From NCBI GenBank assembly GCA_038501785.1, contig JBAMJR010000042.1, forward strand, positions 109,501 to 173,500: a stretch of DNA of 64,000 bases. Direction: 5' to 3'. The stretch comes from Myoxocephalus aenaeus. Taxonomy: Eukaryota > Chordata > Actinopteri > Perciformes > Cottidae. Below are positions 22,134 through 33,208 of the stretch, piece after piece (position 1 is the stretch's first letter; every line of letters begins with the position of its first letter). The notes beneath the pieces are model-generated. The model searched no databases. It was not told the origin of the DNA and saw only the letters and a list, made by a program, of their open reading frames with translations. The position numbers and the translations under genes were made by a program.

Positions 22134-22399
22134 GCTTTACCAACAGAAGACACAAAGTTGATCTGCTCAGACAGGGAAGGAAGTTAAAAGGCACAAATGT
22201 TTACATAAATGAGCACCTTACCAAGAAAAATGCAGATATAGCCTGGAAGGCGAGACAGCTCAAGAAACAGGACAAAATTCAGACTACTTGGACTGTCAAC
22301 TGTAAGGTTTTTATTAAACCAAATGGCGCACCAGAGAACTCCAAAGGGGTGTGCATTAGGAGCATGGATCAATTTGAAAGATTTGACAGAGACAATTAG
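22134..22399 (+). pseudogene. LINE ORF1 C-terminus
   Basis: Reads TNRRHKVDLLRQGRKLKGTN, then VYINEHLTKKNADIAWKARQ and TTWTVNCKVFIKPNG, ending at TAG. The 'VYINEHLT..N..I...AR.L.K..KI..TW...CKVFIK' pattern is typical of ORF1 in L2-like fish LINEs. The upstream part is missing through 5' truncation, and the open frame runs in from the host exon by chance. Confidence 0.6.
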
Positions 22400-22475
22400 A
22401 TTCTGCTGTTTTCTCATGGACAAATAGCCATTGTTCTTATATGTACTACACTATTTGCACTTCTATGCTTTACTC

Positions 22476-25365
22476 ATGATAGAAGTTGAACAAGACATAG
22501 ATCCTGATCAGAACCTTCTTGATAACATCTATCCAAATTGTTGCTACTACACGGAGGAACAGTTCAATACCACTATTAAATATGACCTTGGTATATCTAT
22601 TATCCATTTTAATAGTAGAAGTCTTTACGCAAATGTTCTAAGTATAAAAGATTACCTAAGTCAGTTCAAAAAACCCTTCAACATTATTGCCATTTCAGAA
22701 ACATGGATAAATGCAGAGAGGGGGTCTGACTTCTTTATTAAGGGATATGAGTTTCATAGCAATAGTAGAGCAAATGGACCTGGTGGTGGTGTAGCACTAT
22801 TTGTGGAAGAAGGTCTATCTTACAAGGTTCTAGATAACTTGTCAGTAACTATTGATGATGTAATGGAAAGTATTACTATTGAAATAGAAATGGGGAGAAT
22901 GAAAAATGTAATTATCAGCTGTCTCTACAGAAAACCAGGATCCAATATTGATACATTTATCACAAATATGGAAAAATTGTTTAGCTCAACAAAACAAAAA
23001 AATATTTATATTTGTGGGGATTATAATATTGATTTATTGAATCCAAACAAGCATAAATCAACAAATGAATTTATTGAAATAATGTATAGTATGAGTCTCT
23101 TCCCAACAATAACCAAACCAACCAGAATAACATCACATTGTGCCTCCCTAATTGATAATATTTTTACAAATAATATGGAGAGTAAAGTGATAAGTGGAAT
23201 ATTAATGAACGATATTAGTGATCACCTGCCTGTCTTTCTAATTTATGAATGTAATTATAGAAAAAAGAGTGAGTTAAAGGAAATTAAATATAAAAGAATA
23301 AGAACTGAAGAATCTATAGCTGCTCTAAAAAATGAGCTAATGAGTTGGAATTGGACCAGTGTGTACAATGAAACAGAGGCAGATAAGGTTTATGATATAA
23401 TTTTAGATACATTCAATGATCTATATGCTAAGCACTGCCCTCGTAAGCCGTATAAGACCAACAATCGTTTTGCAGGAAACCCCTGGATTACCAAGGGGCT
23501 TCAAAATGCATGTAAAAAAAAGAATAGCTTGTATAGACACTTTATAAAAATGAAAACGAAGGAGGCAGAGATTAAATATAAGAAATATAAAAATAAATTA
23601 ATAACTATTATGAGACTGTGCAAGAAGGATTATTATACTAAACTACTAGATAAGAATAAAAATAATGTTAAAGGTATATGGAATATATTAAATAATATTA
23701 TTAGAAATAAACAAAAAAATCTAACATATCCTGATCACTTCACAGATAAGGGAAGGCAAATTATTACAATGAAGGAGGTGGTTGATGGTTTTAATAACTT
23801 CTTTGTTGACGTTGGGCCCAATCTTGCCAAAGAAATAAAGGATACTGGAAAGACACCAGAAGTAATGGAATGGGACGAGAGAACTGCCGATTCAATGTCT
23901 TTGGGAACGGTTGATAGGATGGAAATTATTGATATAGTAAATAATAGTACCAACAAAACTTCCACTGATTGGAATGACATTGATATGTCATTGATAAAGA
24001 AAATAATTGAAAGAATTGCTGATCCACTAACTCATATGTGCAACTTGTCATTCAAAACCGGCACCTTCCCAGATAAAATGAAACTGGCTAAAGTCATTCC
24101 AATATACAAAGCCGGCAATAAACATCAATTCACAAATTATAGACCTGTTTCCCTACTACCACAGTTCTCAAAGATACTGGAGAAACTATTTGTGAAAAGA
24201 CTGGATGATTTTATTGACAAACATAATTTATTAAATGATAGTCAGTACGGTTTTAGATCATCTAGATCAACATCCATGGCCCTTATGGAGCTAGTAGAAG
24301 AAATCTCACGATGCATTGATAAAAGGAAATATGCAATTGGTGTTTTTATTGACCTAAAGAAGGCTTTTGATACAATTGACCATGGGATATTGCTAAAAAA
24401 AAATGGAGTAGTATGGTGTCAGAGGGGTAGCACTCACCTGGTTACAAAGCTATATTCGTAATAGGAAGCAATTTGTCCAACTGGGTAACCATAAATCAAT
24501 GTGCCTAAATACGACCTGCGGTGTTCCACAGGGGTCAGTGTTGGGACCCAAACTGTTTATTTTATATATTAATGATATTTGGAAAGTGTCAAATATTTTA
24601 AAATTGGTGGTTTTTGCAGATGACACAAATATTTTATGTTCGGGGGAAGATTTGCAGCAGCTATTATTAATGGTCAAAAGTGAATTGAAAAAAATTAAAT
24701 GTTGGTTTGATGTAAACAAATTATCGTTAAACCTGAACAAAACAAAGTTTATGATATTTGGAAATCGTCAAATTAAGCAAGATGTGAGTTTGGAAATTGA
24801 AAACATAACAATTGAAAGAGTTCACGAAATTAAGTTTCTGGGGGTTTTAATTGATCATAAGCTCTGCTGGAAACCTCATATTAAATATTTGTGCTCCAAA
24901 GTATCCAGAAGCATTGGAATACTGGGAAAAACCAAACACTTTTTAGATCAGAAATCACTCAAAATTCTTTATTATGCACTTATTGATCCGTATCTGTCCT
25001 ACTGTGCTGAGGTATGGGGAAATGCATACAAAAGCACTATACAAAAGATTTGCACATTACAAAAAAGGGTCATAAGGATGATTCATCATGCTGGCTACCT
25101 TGACCATACTAATTCCCTGTTTTTAAAATCTGGTATTTTAAAGTTTAAGGACCTCGTTGATTTTAAAATTGGTCAAATTATGTTTAAAGCCTTTAACAAC
25201 GTGTTACCAGGCAACATTCAATTGATGTTCATGTTAAGAGAGGGAACATACAATTTAAGAGGGAATTTTAACTTTAAACAGCCAACCATCCACACAAATC
25301 TGAAAAGTATGTGCATCTCTGTTTATGGTGTGAAACTGTGGAACAAATTAGACGAGGACAAATAA
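22476..25365 (+). pseudogene. LINE ORF2: endonuclease and reverse transcriptase, one frameshift
   Basis: The N-terminal apurinic-type endonuclease shows SETWIN (~22696), GPGGGVALFV, GDYNIDLL and the ISDHLPVF catalytic His motif (~23220). The reverse transcriptase shows NYRPVSLLPQFSKILEK, FIDLKKAFDTIDH (~24350), GVPQGSVLGP (~24520) and the FADDTN catalytic motif (~24615). The frame is lost in a run of A at about 24393-24401, followed by an in-frame TAG. It resumes for the rest of the RT and the C-terminal domain up to 25365. Only these few lesions separate it from an intact polyprotein, so the insertion is fairly young. Confidence 0.85.
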
Positions 25366-26614
25366 ATGTGCATTAACTTGGGACAATTCAAACATAAGTT
25401 CAGGCAGTCTCTCTTGGTCGGATATCGGGAACTGGACTGGTAATTTTTAATTTTTATTCTTGGCATTGTATGTTTTTTAAGTAGGGCTCTATTTTATTTT
25501 ATTTCATATTAAAGATTAAATGTTTTAAATGTTAAGATTTATTATTATTATTACTTCTTTTTTTTTTTTTTCTCTCTTTCAAATTTTTTGTGTGTTATTA
25601 TATGATAAGTTAAGGGGGGCTGAACTTGATAAGCCTCGCTTCTTTCAGCCCCTTCTTGAACTTGCACAACATTTCTTTCATTTTGTATTACTTGGTGTGC
25701 TGTCTGTTTTGTGCTTGTTTGAGAGAAATAAAAATTCAATTCAATTCAATTCAATGAGGCGGTAAGCAATATTAGGGTCTGCTTGTAAAATTAATCCGTG
25801 TTCAGGGGCTCCTCTGACTTCCTGTTTCTCTGCAGCTGTCTCCACAGTCAGGGCAGCGGCCAGAGCTGCTCTCTGGCAGGAGCTCTGATCAGCCGCTGGT
25901 CTCTGATCCTCAGGAGCTACTGTGCCATCAGAGACAGCGTGCTGGACAACCCGACCGTCAGAGAGAAGCTACAGCTCGTTGAGATCAATCAGAGGACGCT
26001 CACCCAGTGGTGAGTATCACACTAAACTAAGAAGCTCATTACTGTACAACAGTTACATCTTCATGGTTTTAAACCTGTATGAACTCTAGGTACAACTGGA
26101 GGAAAGGGACCCAGGAGGGTCATGCCCTCCAGGCGACTGTCCCACCCACCAGCGCTCCTCTGGTGGCACCAGAGCCCATGGCTCCACCAAGAGAGAGGCC
26201 ACAAGACCTTCCCCTGGACCAGCCCCTTCCAGGCGTCTCCCAGACCACGGACCTACCAGCAGCTGCTGGCCCCAGGACAGAGGCTCCTGCCGCTCCACAT
26301 CTCCCCACAGTGGAGGCCAGCGGGCCTCCTCCACCTCCTCGGCTGCCAAAGACGACGCTGTGGCAGCGGAAGCAGCTGGACAAGAGGAGGCAGGAGGCAG
26401 AGAGACAGGGAAAGGAATTCAAAATGAAGGTGACCTTCTCCTGCACCTGCAGCCTCTGCAAGCAGCCCAAAACAAAACAATTTGGTCACAGCCGCTTCTA
26501 CAGCTTAAAGTCCAAGACAATGTTTCACTTTTGCCAGAGCACCTCAGATGGCAAAAGAATCGATGACTGACTGCAGTAGAAGAGGAGGGAGGAGGGGGAG
26601 AGGTGAAGTGGGAG

Positions 26615-26615
<1 letters not shown>

Positions 26616-26650
<35 letters not shown>
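26616..26650. repeat. (GT)n microsatellite
   Basis: A pure (gt)n tract in the 3' flank of copy III. Confidence 0.95.
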
Positions 26651-26987
26651 TTAGGTGTGAAGTGAGGAGGTTTGGCCTCTCAACCTTCTCGTCAGTCACT
26701 CAGCAGGATGGACCAGCAGCAGAGCCAGGATGAAAGGTGAACAACTAAAGCCTAATTTATGCTTCTCCGTCAGGTCGACGGCGTACCTACGGCGTAGCTA
26801 CGCCGTCGACGCAGACCCCTACGCCGTAGCCTGACGCGCACCTCCCAAAAATCCTAACTACGCGTCGCGTTGATGCGGACCGCAACGCTGTGATTGGTCC
26901 GCTCAGAACGTAATTTCCGGCGGTTGCTCTTTCCGGTTTGTCTTCCTACACCGCCATTTTTAAAGTTCTTGTAGACCGATAGTAACA

Positions 26988-27822
26988 ATGGACCAAACAG
27001 AAGAACGAATCATCGAGGAGGTCAGGAAATACGACCACCTTTATAACTTTTCTTCAAGCGACTACAAGGACAGCCAAATGACATTAAATTCATGGCGAGA
27101 AATCGCGCAAAACACGGGGCTGGAGGCCGCCGAGTGCACGAAAAGGTGGAAGAACCTCCGGGACAAATATGTCCGTCTGCGAAAGAAACTCGCTACAAAA
27201 AGTGGCGACCCAGGCGGCCAAAAAGTGCCTGCCTTTTACCATTTCATGTCCTGGCTGGCACCACACGTGAAACACCGCGAAACGGATTCCAACTACGAGG
27301 CAACGGTATGTGTTTTCTGTTATTAATGCTACATCATCGGTTATGTGTGTGCTTATGTGTAACGTTAAACATTAACAACATGTAATGCTGACTACTGGTA
27401 AACAAACACAGACTAATCAAGCATCCACTCTTTCATTAAAAACAGACGTCGTGCGGTTCATCGGAGAGCGAGACGGCCGCTACATCGGCCGCTACATCGG
27501 CCTCTACATCTGCATCGCCGTCGCCCACCGAGCCCCCCCCGGTCTGTCACACCGGGTTTGCCTGCAACTCGGCCACCGGCTTCTTCCCCAGTGTCTCGGC
27601 CTAAAAGGAAGAGGGACCAGCAGGGCGACGTGCTATGGTAAGCAGATTGAAAACCTAGACGAACGGAGGATGGAGTTGCATCACAAGCTAATGCATGAGG
27701 AGGATGAGTGCTTCAGATTCGGACAAACTGTGGGCGACTTGCTTCGGAGGGTGCCAGATGACCAGAGGCCTGCTGTGATGTTTAAAGTGTACGGGCTCAT
27801 CCATAAACATGGACAACGATAG
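26988..27822 (+). pseudogene. MADF/Myb-like Harbinger DNA-binding protein, near-intact
   Basis: Exon 1 (26988-27305) encodes MDQTEERIIEEVRKYDHLYN, NSWREIAQNTGL and KRWKNLRDKYVRLRKKLATK, a MADF domain. It ends with HVKHRETDSNYEAT before a GTATGT donor. Exon 2 starts after AACAG at 27446 and is Ser/Thr/Ala-rich. It changes frame around the SRPKRKRDQQGD basic stretch (about 27596) and again near 27640, then reads IENLDERRMELHHKLMHEED to TAG at 27822. Two opposite one-base shifts would explain this. It is the partner of the transposase for end binding and nuclear import (family knowledge). Confidence 0.75.
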
Positions 27823-28039
27823 AGCTTTGAACTTTGTGTATATATTTTTTTTTATTGTTTTAGTGCACTTATACATAAGAATAAAGCACACAAGTTTGTT
27901 TTCAAAAAGTTGTTTGATATTTATTTTCAACACCATGCATAACTAATTTACACAGTTTATTATCACTGATTGAGTGTGCCTCGGGACACCATCTCGTTTT
28001 GCCATGGCACGGTTCCTTGAGGTGACTGAAAGAAAGCCA

Positions 28040-28683
28040 TCAGGTCATTCCGAACAGCCAATGCCGCTCTGGTGGAACGGGCCCTGGACATCTGTGTGGC
28101 ATCCACAGATTCGACGAGGTTTGAATCATTGGCCACCACTTTTCTCCACTCGCCAGGCTGCACTGATCCAGAACAGTGTCAGTGTCAGTGTTCACAAAAT
28201 GCGGTGGGATGTATCTGCTGTCTGGGGTGCTCACCTCATCTGTGTAGGTGAGGTAGTTGTGTAGGACCACACAGGCTTTGACGACATCCACAGCTTTTTC
28301 AGGCCGAAACTCTATTGGTCTCCCAAGAATTCTCCACCACGCAGCCATGATGCCAAATGTATTTTCAATTACCCGCCTGGCCCTGGAGTGGCGGTAGTTG
28401 TAGACCTGCTTGTCCATGGTCATACCTACTCCTGTATAGGAAAGCACAATATTAATGACCACACTACTATACCATGGATTTTCCCAACACTTGAGAAGCC
28501 ATAATGTACTGTGTAACTTTAATGGTTGGCAACTAATCGATTAATCGTTGCAGCTCTAATAATATATATAAACATTTAGTTATTACCCATCATTTCTCTG
28601 TCTGTACAAGTACTGTGAACTATGACAAAGTCTGTCAGTGACATCCTCCAATTATTCTTTTGTCTGTTGCAGCTCTAATAATG

Positions 28684-28717
<34 letters not shown>

Positions 28718-29723
28718 CTAGAGACAGATGTAATACATGCCTGGAAAGGGACGCATCATGTTGCAGTGCAGGGGAAAGGCAGCATCAGCAACGATGACAT
28801 GAGGGATCTGGACTCCGGTCCCTGGAAGCTCAGCTGGTGGGGGCAGATTGAGTTTGTGGTCGACCAGCATCGACCCAAACCTGCTCTCTTTGAAAATGCC
28901 ACCATCGCTCTCTCTTCCATATCCTCCCACGTCCACCATTGTGAAATTTTATCTGTAAAGGACATCAATGCATGTTGTTAGTGTTGTTGTTCTTTTACTG
29001 GGATTTGTACACAGGTATAACATGGACTCATAGATCAAAAATGTTTTACATTATTTAGCTCGATAGGAATTACCTGGAGTCACATGTTGCCATCAGCACA
29101 ATGGAGTGAGTCCGTTTGTAGTTGAAGTAGTCGCTTCCTGCATTTGGCGGTGCTTTTACGGTAACGTGTTTACCATCGAGACTTCCAACGCAGTTTGGGA
29201 AGTTTCACGGCCGCCAGTAATCTGCTGCCATGGCTTCCCACTGTCTGGTTGAAGGGCATGCTAAAAACTCGGGCTGAAGCGCTGTCCACAATGCTTTGCA
29301 GACCTCCGACAAAATGGTGGACACAGTGCTCGACGCCAGTTTGTAGCTAGCCGCCACAGCTTGCTGGCTCCCACCCGAGGCTAAAATTCTCAGTGTCACC
29401 GCCAGTCTCTGGGCGACATCAACAGGCATGCTGTGCGTTGTCTGGTGCGTTATTAACGGCTCTATGCGGCGAAGAAGCTCGTCAAATCGGCCCGCTGACA
29501 TTCGAAAGTATTGAAAGTGCATTTGTTCATCCAGGTCCCTCAGTGGGTGAACCAGTGTTGTAAATTCACCCGTTTCCAGCCTCGATTGGTTTAGTGGTCG
29601 TACAGACCACCTCCGCAAACGTCTTCTCTGTCGCCTGCGCTTCAACACTTGCAATATAAGCATTTGCTCTTCAATATTGGTGAGCTCCAACTCCATACAC
29701 AGCCGCTTCAACCTGGTCGCCAT
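28040..29723 (-). pseudogene. PIF/Harbinger transposase, three exons with nonsense codons
   Basis: Exon 1 (29723-29074) encodes LRDLDEQMHFQYFRMSAGRF, then the helix-turn-helix-like SYKLASSTVSTILSEVCKAL and, past an in-frame TGA at about 29205, the first catalytic region SLDGKHVTVKAPPNAGSDYF. Exon 2 (~28952-28720) has MVDVGGYGRESDGG and the second Asp in VIVADAAFPL. It opens with a TAA relative to the expected phase. Exon 3 (~28438-28040) has YNYRHSRARRVIENTFGIMA, which holds the catalytic Glu. All DDE residues can be seen, but the nonsense codons make it inactive. Confidence 0.8.
28684..28718. repeat. (AT)n microsatellite
   Basis: A pure (ta)n tract in a transposase intron. Confidence 0.95.
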
Positions 29724-30051
29724 TGTTTACTGTGACCGGAAGAAAAAGCAAGGGTTCAGCTATAACCCCTGAAACCACACAGCCACACAGGCACACCCCC
29801 CTGGCGGCATGGCGGTTAATTGCAGAGCAACGCGGACCCTCGACGCAGAACTTCGAATGCTCAACGACGGCGTCACGTCGACGGCGTACCTACGCCGTCG
29901 ACGTGACGGAGAAGCATAAATTAGGCTTTACTTTAATTATATCTACTCCAATATAGGACTGTTGAGGAGCAGATGGTCATTTGTAGTCAAATAAATAATA
30001 TTTGTATCCTTCTTATTGCTTGCAGGGCTTTGGTTGCTTTCGAGAGCGGCT

Positions 30052-30240
30052 CCTGCTCCTCTCCAGGACTCGGACTCGGACAAGCCGCCATCCTGCTCCC
30101 CTCCTCCTCTCCAGGACTCGGACTCGGACCAGCCGCCATCCTGCTCCCCTCCTCTTCCTCCTCTCCAGGACTTGGACTCGGACAAGCCGCCATCCTGCTC
30201 CCCTCCTCTTCCTCCTCTCCAGGACTCGGACTCCGACGCA
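30052..30240 (+). repeat. Coding tandem repeat, four units of 45-51 bp
   Basis: Units begin ctccaggactcggactcgga and end with ctgctcccctcct. Length variation comes in multiples of 3 (extra cttcct), so the reading frame is kept. Confidence 0.85.
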
Positions 30241-30653
30241 CCAGGGACCTCCAGCCAGAGCAGGTCCTGCTCCACTCCCCAGCTGGAGAGGTCTAATAAG
30301 ACCTTGCGTCTCCAGAAACGCCCCCCCTCCTGTCCTCACTGTGGGGAGTCTGTGCAGACCCCTGAACACTTCCCATACAAGGGGGCTGTTTACTGTGCAG
30401 CCACAGCAGAGGATGGGGAGACTCTGGAGGACTGGCTGAAGGACAGGGGGGTGCCCAGGACCACCATTTGGCGGCTGAAGCAAAAGCTAATGCTAACTGG
30501 TACGTTGCCCCTGCCAAAGTCACGGACCTGTCCCAGGTGTGGGGAGAGGAGGACCAGAGCCACCGGACACTCGGTCCTCCGCTCAGCCAGGGAGAGCTTC
30601 TGCCAGAGCTCAGACCCACTCGGCAGAACAGTGGAGCAGTGGCTCACGGAGAA

Positions 30654-30684
30654 GAGGGGGGGTGGGGGGGGGGGGGGGGGGGGG
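30654..30684 (+). repeat. Poly-G tract (Gly run in copy III')
   Basis: An almost pure run of about 30 G. It has G-quadruplex potential and is likely length-variable. A second poly-G tract is at 62768-62790 in an unrelated hAT element. Confidence 0.9.
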
Positions 30685-31096
30685 TCACCAGCAGCCAGAG
30701 GAAGAGGAGGGAGATGGACAAGAGGAACGCCCAGGCCAGAGACAAGAGGGACAAATGTCACTGAGGTATATATCAGTTTATTTATATATATATATTTAAA
30801 GTGTGATGTGTGTGTGCTTTTACAAAGTGTGATCTTGTTTATATAGAGTGTGTCAATATGTGTGTAATAAATATTCGAACACTCAGAAAATCTTTTTCTC
30901 CTTCTGTTCCACATTTCAAAGACAACACCTTGATGACTCAAAAGGCTTTTATTGGAATAACTGTGGGATCTCTTTGGCTGCAGTTGAAATAAACAAGTAT
31001 TATCTCAAACAAAAAGTACATTTATAGATGAATAAGTCTGTTATAAAAGTCTCAGGCTTTTAACTGTTTAACTCCAAGCTCACTGCAGCAGGTCCA

Positions 31097-31260
31097 TCAG
31101 TCACCTGACCGGCTCGTTTCAGCACAAAGGGGGTCTCTTGGCCTGATGGCTGTCGTTGGATCGCCGAGGTGCGACAGATAGGTGGTCGTCAACACTTCTC
31201 TGATCTGATTGGCTGCCACAAGAAGAGAAGGTGAAACTTTTCCGTTCTCACAGGAACGTG
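31097..31260 (-). CDS. Candidate terminal exon of an unidentified gene
   Basis: After a GGTCTTTGCAG acceptor on the minus strand, 54 codons read SCENGKVSPSLLVAANQIRE, then VLTTTYLSHLGDPTTAIRPR, and end at TGA. The frame is clean and the 'IRE.L...YL...GDPTTAIRPRDPL' wording looks protein-like. I cannot assign a family, and no partner exon was located. Confidence 0.3.
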
Positions 31261-31379
31261 CTGCAAAGACCTATGGGGGGGTGAGGATGAGGACAAAGGT
31301 CATTTTAAGTCATATTATTTGTCAAGATTTGTGTGATTAAAAGTATTTCTGGCTTATATAACAGACAGTTTTGTACAAT

Positions 31380-31840
31380 CACCAGAATCAGAATCCGTTT
31401 ATTTGCCAGGAATGTTTACTAAAACGAGGAATTTGCACAACAGTGCAATGGGTATTAAATTAAGTATAAAATAAAGTGCTCAGACAAACAGATAACGTTA
31501 ATGTAAGTGTATGTTGAAGAGACATGTGTGTTTATGTTAAAGTGTATGTTAATGCATGAGTGTTTAATATGAAGTGTGCAGGGGAGTGACCGGTAAGAAA
31601 AGAGAAAAAGCCACCCGGGTTCTGTTGATGAGCCCTACTGCCGACGGGAAAAAACTGTTGGTGTGGCGTGAGGTCTTGGTCCTGATGGACCTCCTGCCAG
31701 AGGGGAGAGACTCCAACAGGTTGTGTCCAGGTGAGATCTTCTTCAATCTTTCTTGCTCCAGACTTCTGGAAGCAAACAAGTCCTGGAGGGACAGCAGATT
31801 GCAGCCAATCACCTGTCCTTGGCTGCAGCGTACCACACAG
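31380..31840 (-). mobile_element. 3' end of a LINE, second family
   Basis: The minus strand reads LQDLFASRSLEQERLKKISP, then HNLLESLPSGRRSIRTKTSR and HTNSFFPSAVGLINRTRVAF, followed by a 3' UTR ending cggattctgattctgg. This is the C-terminal region and tail of an L2/Rex1-type LINE, 5'-truncated. A related tail is at 36445-36725. Confidence 0.65.
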
Positions 31841-32639
31841 TGATGGAGGAGCAGAGTGATGGAGGAGCAGAGGATGAAGCTTGAATTCTCTTCAGCTGCC
31901 ACATCCTCTGCCTCACCACCATGTGGCAGCAAAGAACACTTGGTTCTCCGCCTGTCAGTCGAGCCTGTTGCCACTCCCACCCTGGTTCTACCTGCTTGCC
32001 TCTGGTTCTACCTGCTTCGCCGGTGGCCACGCAGGGGGGCCGCCTGAAGATCCGCCCGCATCCTCTTCTGCTCCGTGAAACCATTCTTCTCTGTCTCACC
32101 TTGTCTCACCTTCTACGAGCCAATCACGCTATCCAAGCTTTTGCTGTCCAATCAGATAGCTCGTTTGTCTCACCTCCCGAACTTGTTTCACCTCCCGAAC
32201 CTGTCCGGAAAGTCCCGAGTCTCCCTCAGTCTCCGCCATCTTGGATCCTCGCTCCGCGCAGCACACTTCCATCAGTCACCGGAGAAACAGAGACGTGAGA
32301 CGTGAGTACAATACGAGTACATTTTATTACACTTTATCAACGTCGTGCTTATTAACTGCTGTTACATATGACCGTGTAACATATTAGTGCTCATATTAGT
32401 GCTGTTATTAGTGGCTGACAGTCCCGGAGTTACTTATAATCAGCCAGTCTGCTCTGACTGTTGGAGCTTTGTGTAGACAGTCACATGGTGGAGCTTTTTA
32501 AATATGTTAAAACTTTACTTTACTTTACTAAAAACTTATAAAGACAGTCAGTTTATTATGACTGTGTTAACCAGCTGACGTTGCTGCTGTTTAAACCTGT
32601 TTTTCACGTGTTGTTATGCTTCTGCTGCATGCTAAGCTG

Positions 32640-33060
32640 CTAACACACTGCTGTCTGTTCAATGCACTTTTTTTATATATATATTATTATAGTATATAGA
32701 GGTTTGTTGAGACAGTCACACAGTGGAGCTTTGTTGTTCATATGTTAAAACTTCACTTTACTTTACCTAACAGTTATAACCAGACTCTTATTCATTATGA
32801 CTCTGTGTTACCGGCTAACGGTGCTGCTGTTTAAACCTGATATTCACATGTTGTTCTGCTGCTGCCTGTTCAATACACTGTTATTATATATTATATATTA
32901 CATATATATTAATACATATTATAATAATATATATATTATATTATTATATTATGTGTTACCCACTGTCTATTTAATGCACTGTTATATATTGTATATTATT
33001 TATAATATGTATTATCTGTCATTATAATTATTCATGTACACCAAGAGAAATGAACCTGTT
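32640..33060. other. AT-rich, no gene seen
   Basis: A low-complexity ttatatattat stretch. A region at 32400-32820 contains two diverged copies of a phrase with 'cagtcacacagtggagctttgttg'-like wording, so it is partly duplicated. No exon signal. Confidence 0.4.
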
Positions 33061-33208
33061 TCATACATATGAAAGTAAGTCAACAGTTCAGTAGAGTTGT
33101 AATGAAGTTGTCTGATAAAAATGTTTTATTACAAACTGATGTGAGTAAATAAAAGACTGTAACTGATTAACCAGCTGTTCTCTCTACGACTCTCTCAGCT
33201 GCCTTCTG

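Larger units (their letters stand above)
22131..25753 (+). mobile_element. LINE (L2/CR1/Nimb-like group), 5'-truncated
   Basis: A 3.6-kb insertion in an exon of copy III. ATGA lies on both sides (22127-22130 and 25754-25757), which is likely the target duplication. It begins inside ORF1, contains almost all of ORF2, and ends not in poly(A) but in a short tandem aattcaattcaattc tail, as in L2/CR1-type elements. Removing it rejoins GTGGAGAGC and ATGAGGCG to a GTAAGC donor. Confidence 0.85.
20190..26570 (+). pseudogene. Copy III of the DUF6729-type family, longest copy
   Basis: Exons in order: 20190-20294, tail of the cysteine-rich block (GWYFNGLECHQCGKK, MALPAVLKYK). 20788-21111: LSCDKKVIMQMRSRTLGNSA, SYLVEQHTGAWMSRCM, then after a frame change MRAKVTSDFGSILKMDSTKK. 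21264-21459: ITRKLAGHAAGTAAWVTNVG. 21544-21779: acidic, GVNYLFSQTGRVLQPLPEDP. 21866-25761: YQHVQNLAECLVMLQVLG to VESM, split by a LINE. About 25835-26009: ISRWSLILRSYCAIRDSVLD, EINQRTLTQW. 26090-26570: a Pro-rich region ending in a C-x2-C...H...C module, CSLCKQPKTKQFGHSRF to FHFCQ. Splice phases agree between exons. A TGA and a frame shift in the second and first exons plus the LINE make this copy non-functional as it stands. Role unknown; the zinc-type clusters suggest nucleic-acid or protein binding. Confidence 0.7.
26747..29929. mobile_element. PIF/Harbinger element with both genes
   Basis: The ends AAAGCCTAATTTATGCTTCT and its inverse lie next to ACT on both sides (26744-26746 and 29930-29932), the expected 3-bp duplication. 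Subterminal parts are rich in palindromic gacggcgtac/gtcgac sequence. The two genes converge and have overlapping 3' regions around 27830-27960. Length 3.18 kb, as usual for fish Harbinger elements. Confidence 0.9.
30026..30770 (+). pseudogene. Copy III': C-terminal exon of DUF6729-type family with two zinc modules
   Basis: It follows a TTGCTTGCAG acceptor. It opens with four in-frame repeats of the DSDSDKPPSCSPP type, then TSSQSRSCSTPQLE, which also occurs in copy II. Two modules of similar layout follow: CPHCGESVQTPEHFPYKGAV ending YCAAT with TLEDWLKDRG, and CPRCGERRTRATGHSVLRSA ending FCQSS with TVEQWLTEKR. A run of Gly codons follows. The frame stays open beyond 30770, but a possible donor GAG|GTATAT lies there. 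It may be the true last exon of copy III displaced by the Harbinger insertion, or a separate copy. Confidence 0.55.

Noticed and set aside
22431..22475. Upstream in-frame ATG of LINE ORF2 (MFLYVLHYLHF...)
   Set aside because: ORF2 proteins of this group begin shortly before the endonuclease; the later ATG (about 22476) is more plausible, though this cannot be proven.
31856..32305. Overlapping plus and minus frames of 60-125 codons
   Set aside because: Several frames are open at once in a Ser/Leu/Pro-rich stretch with no motif; more likely composition than coding.
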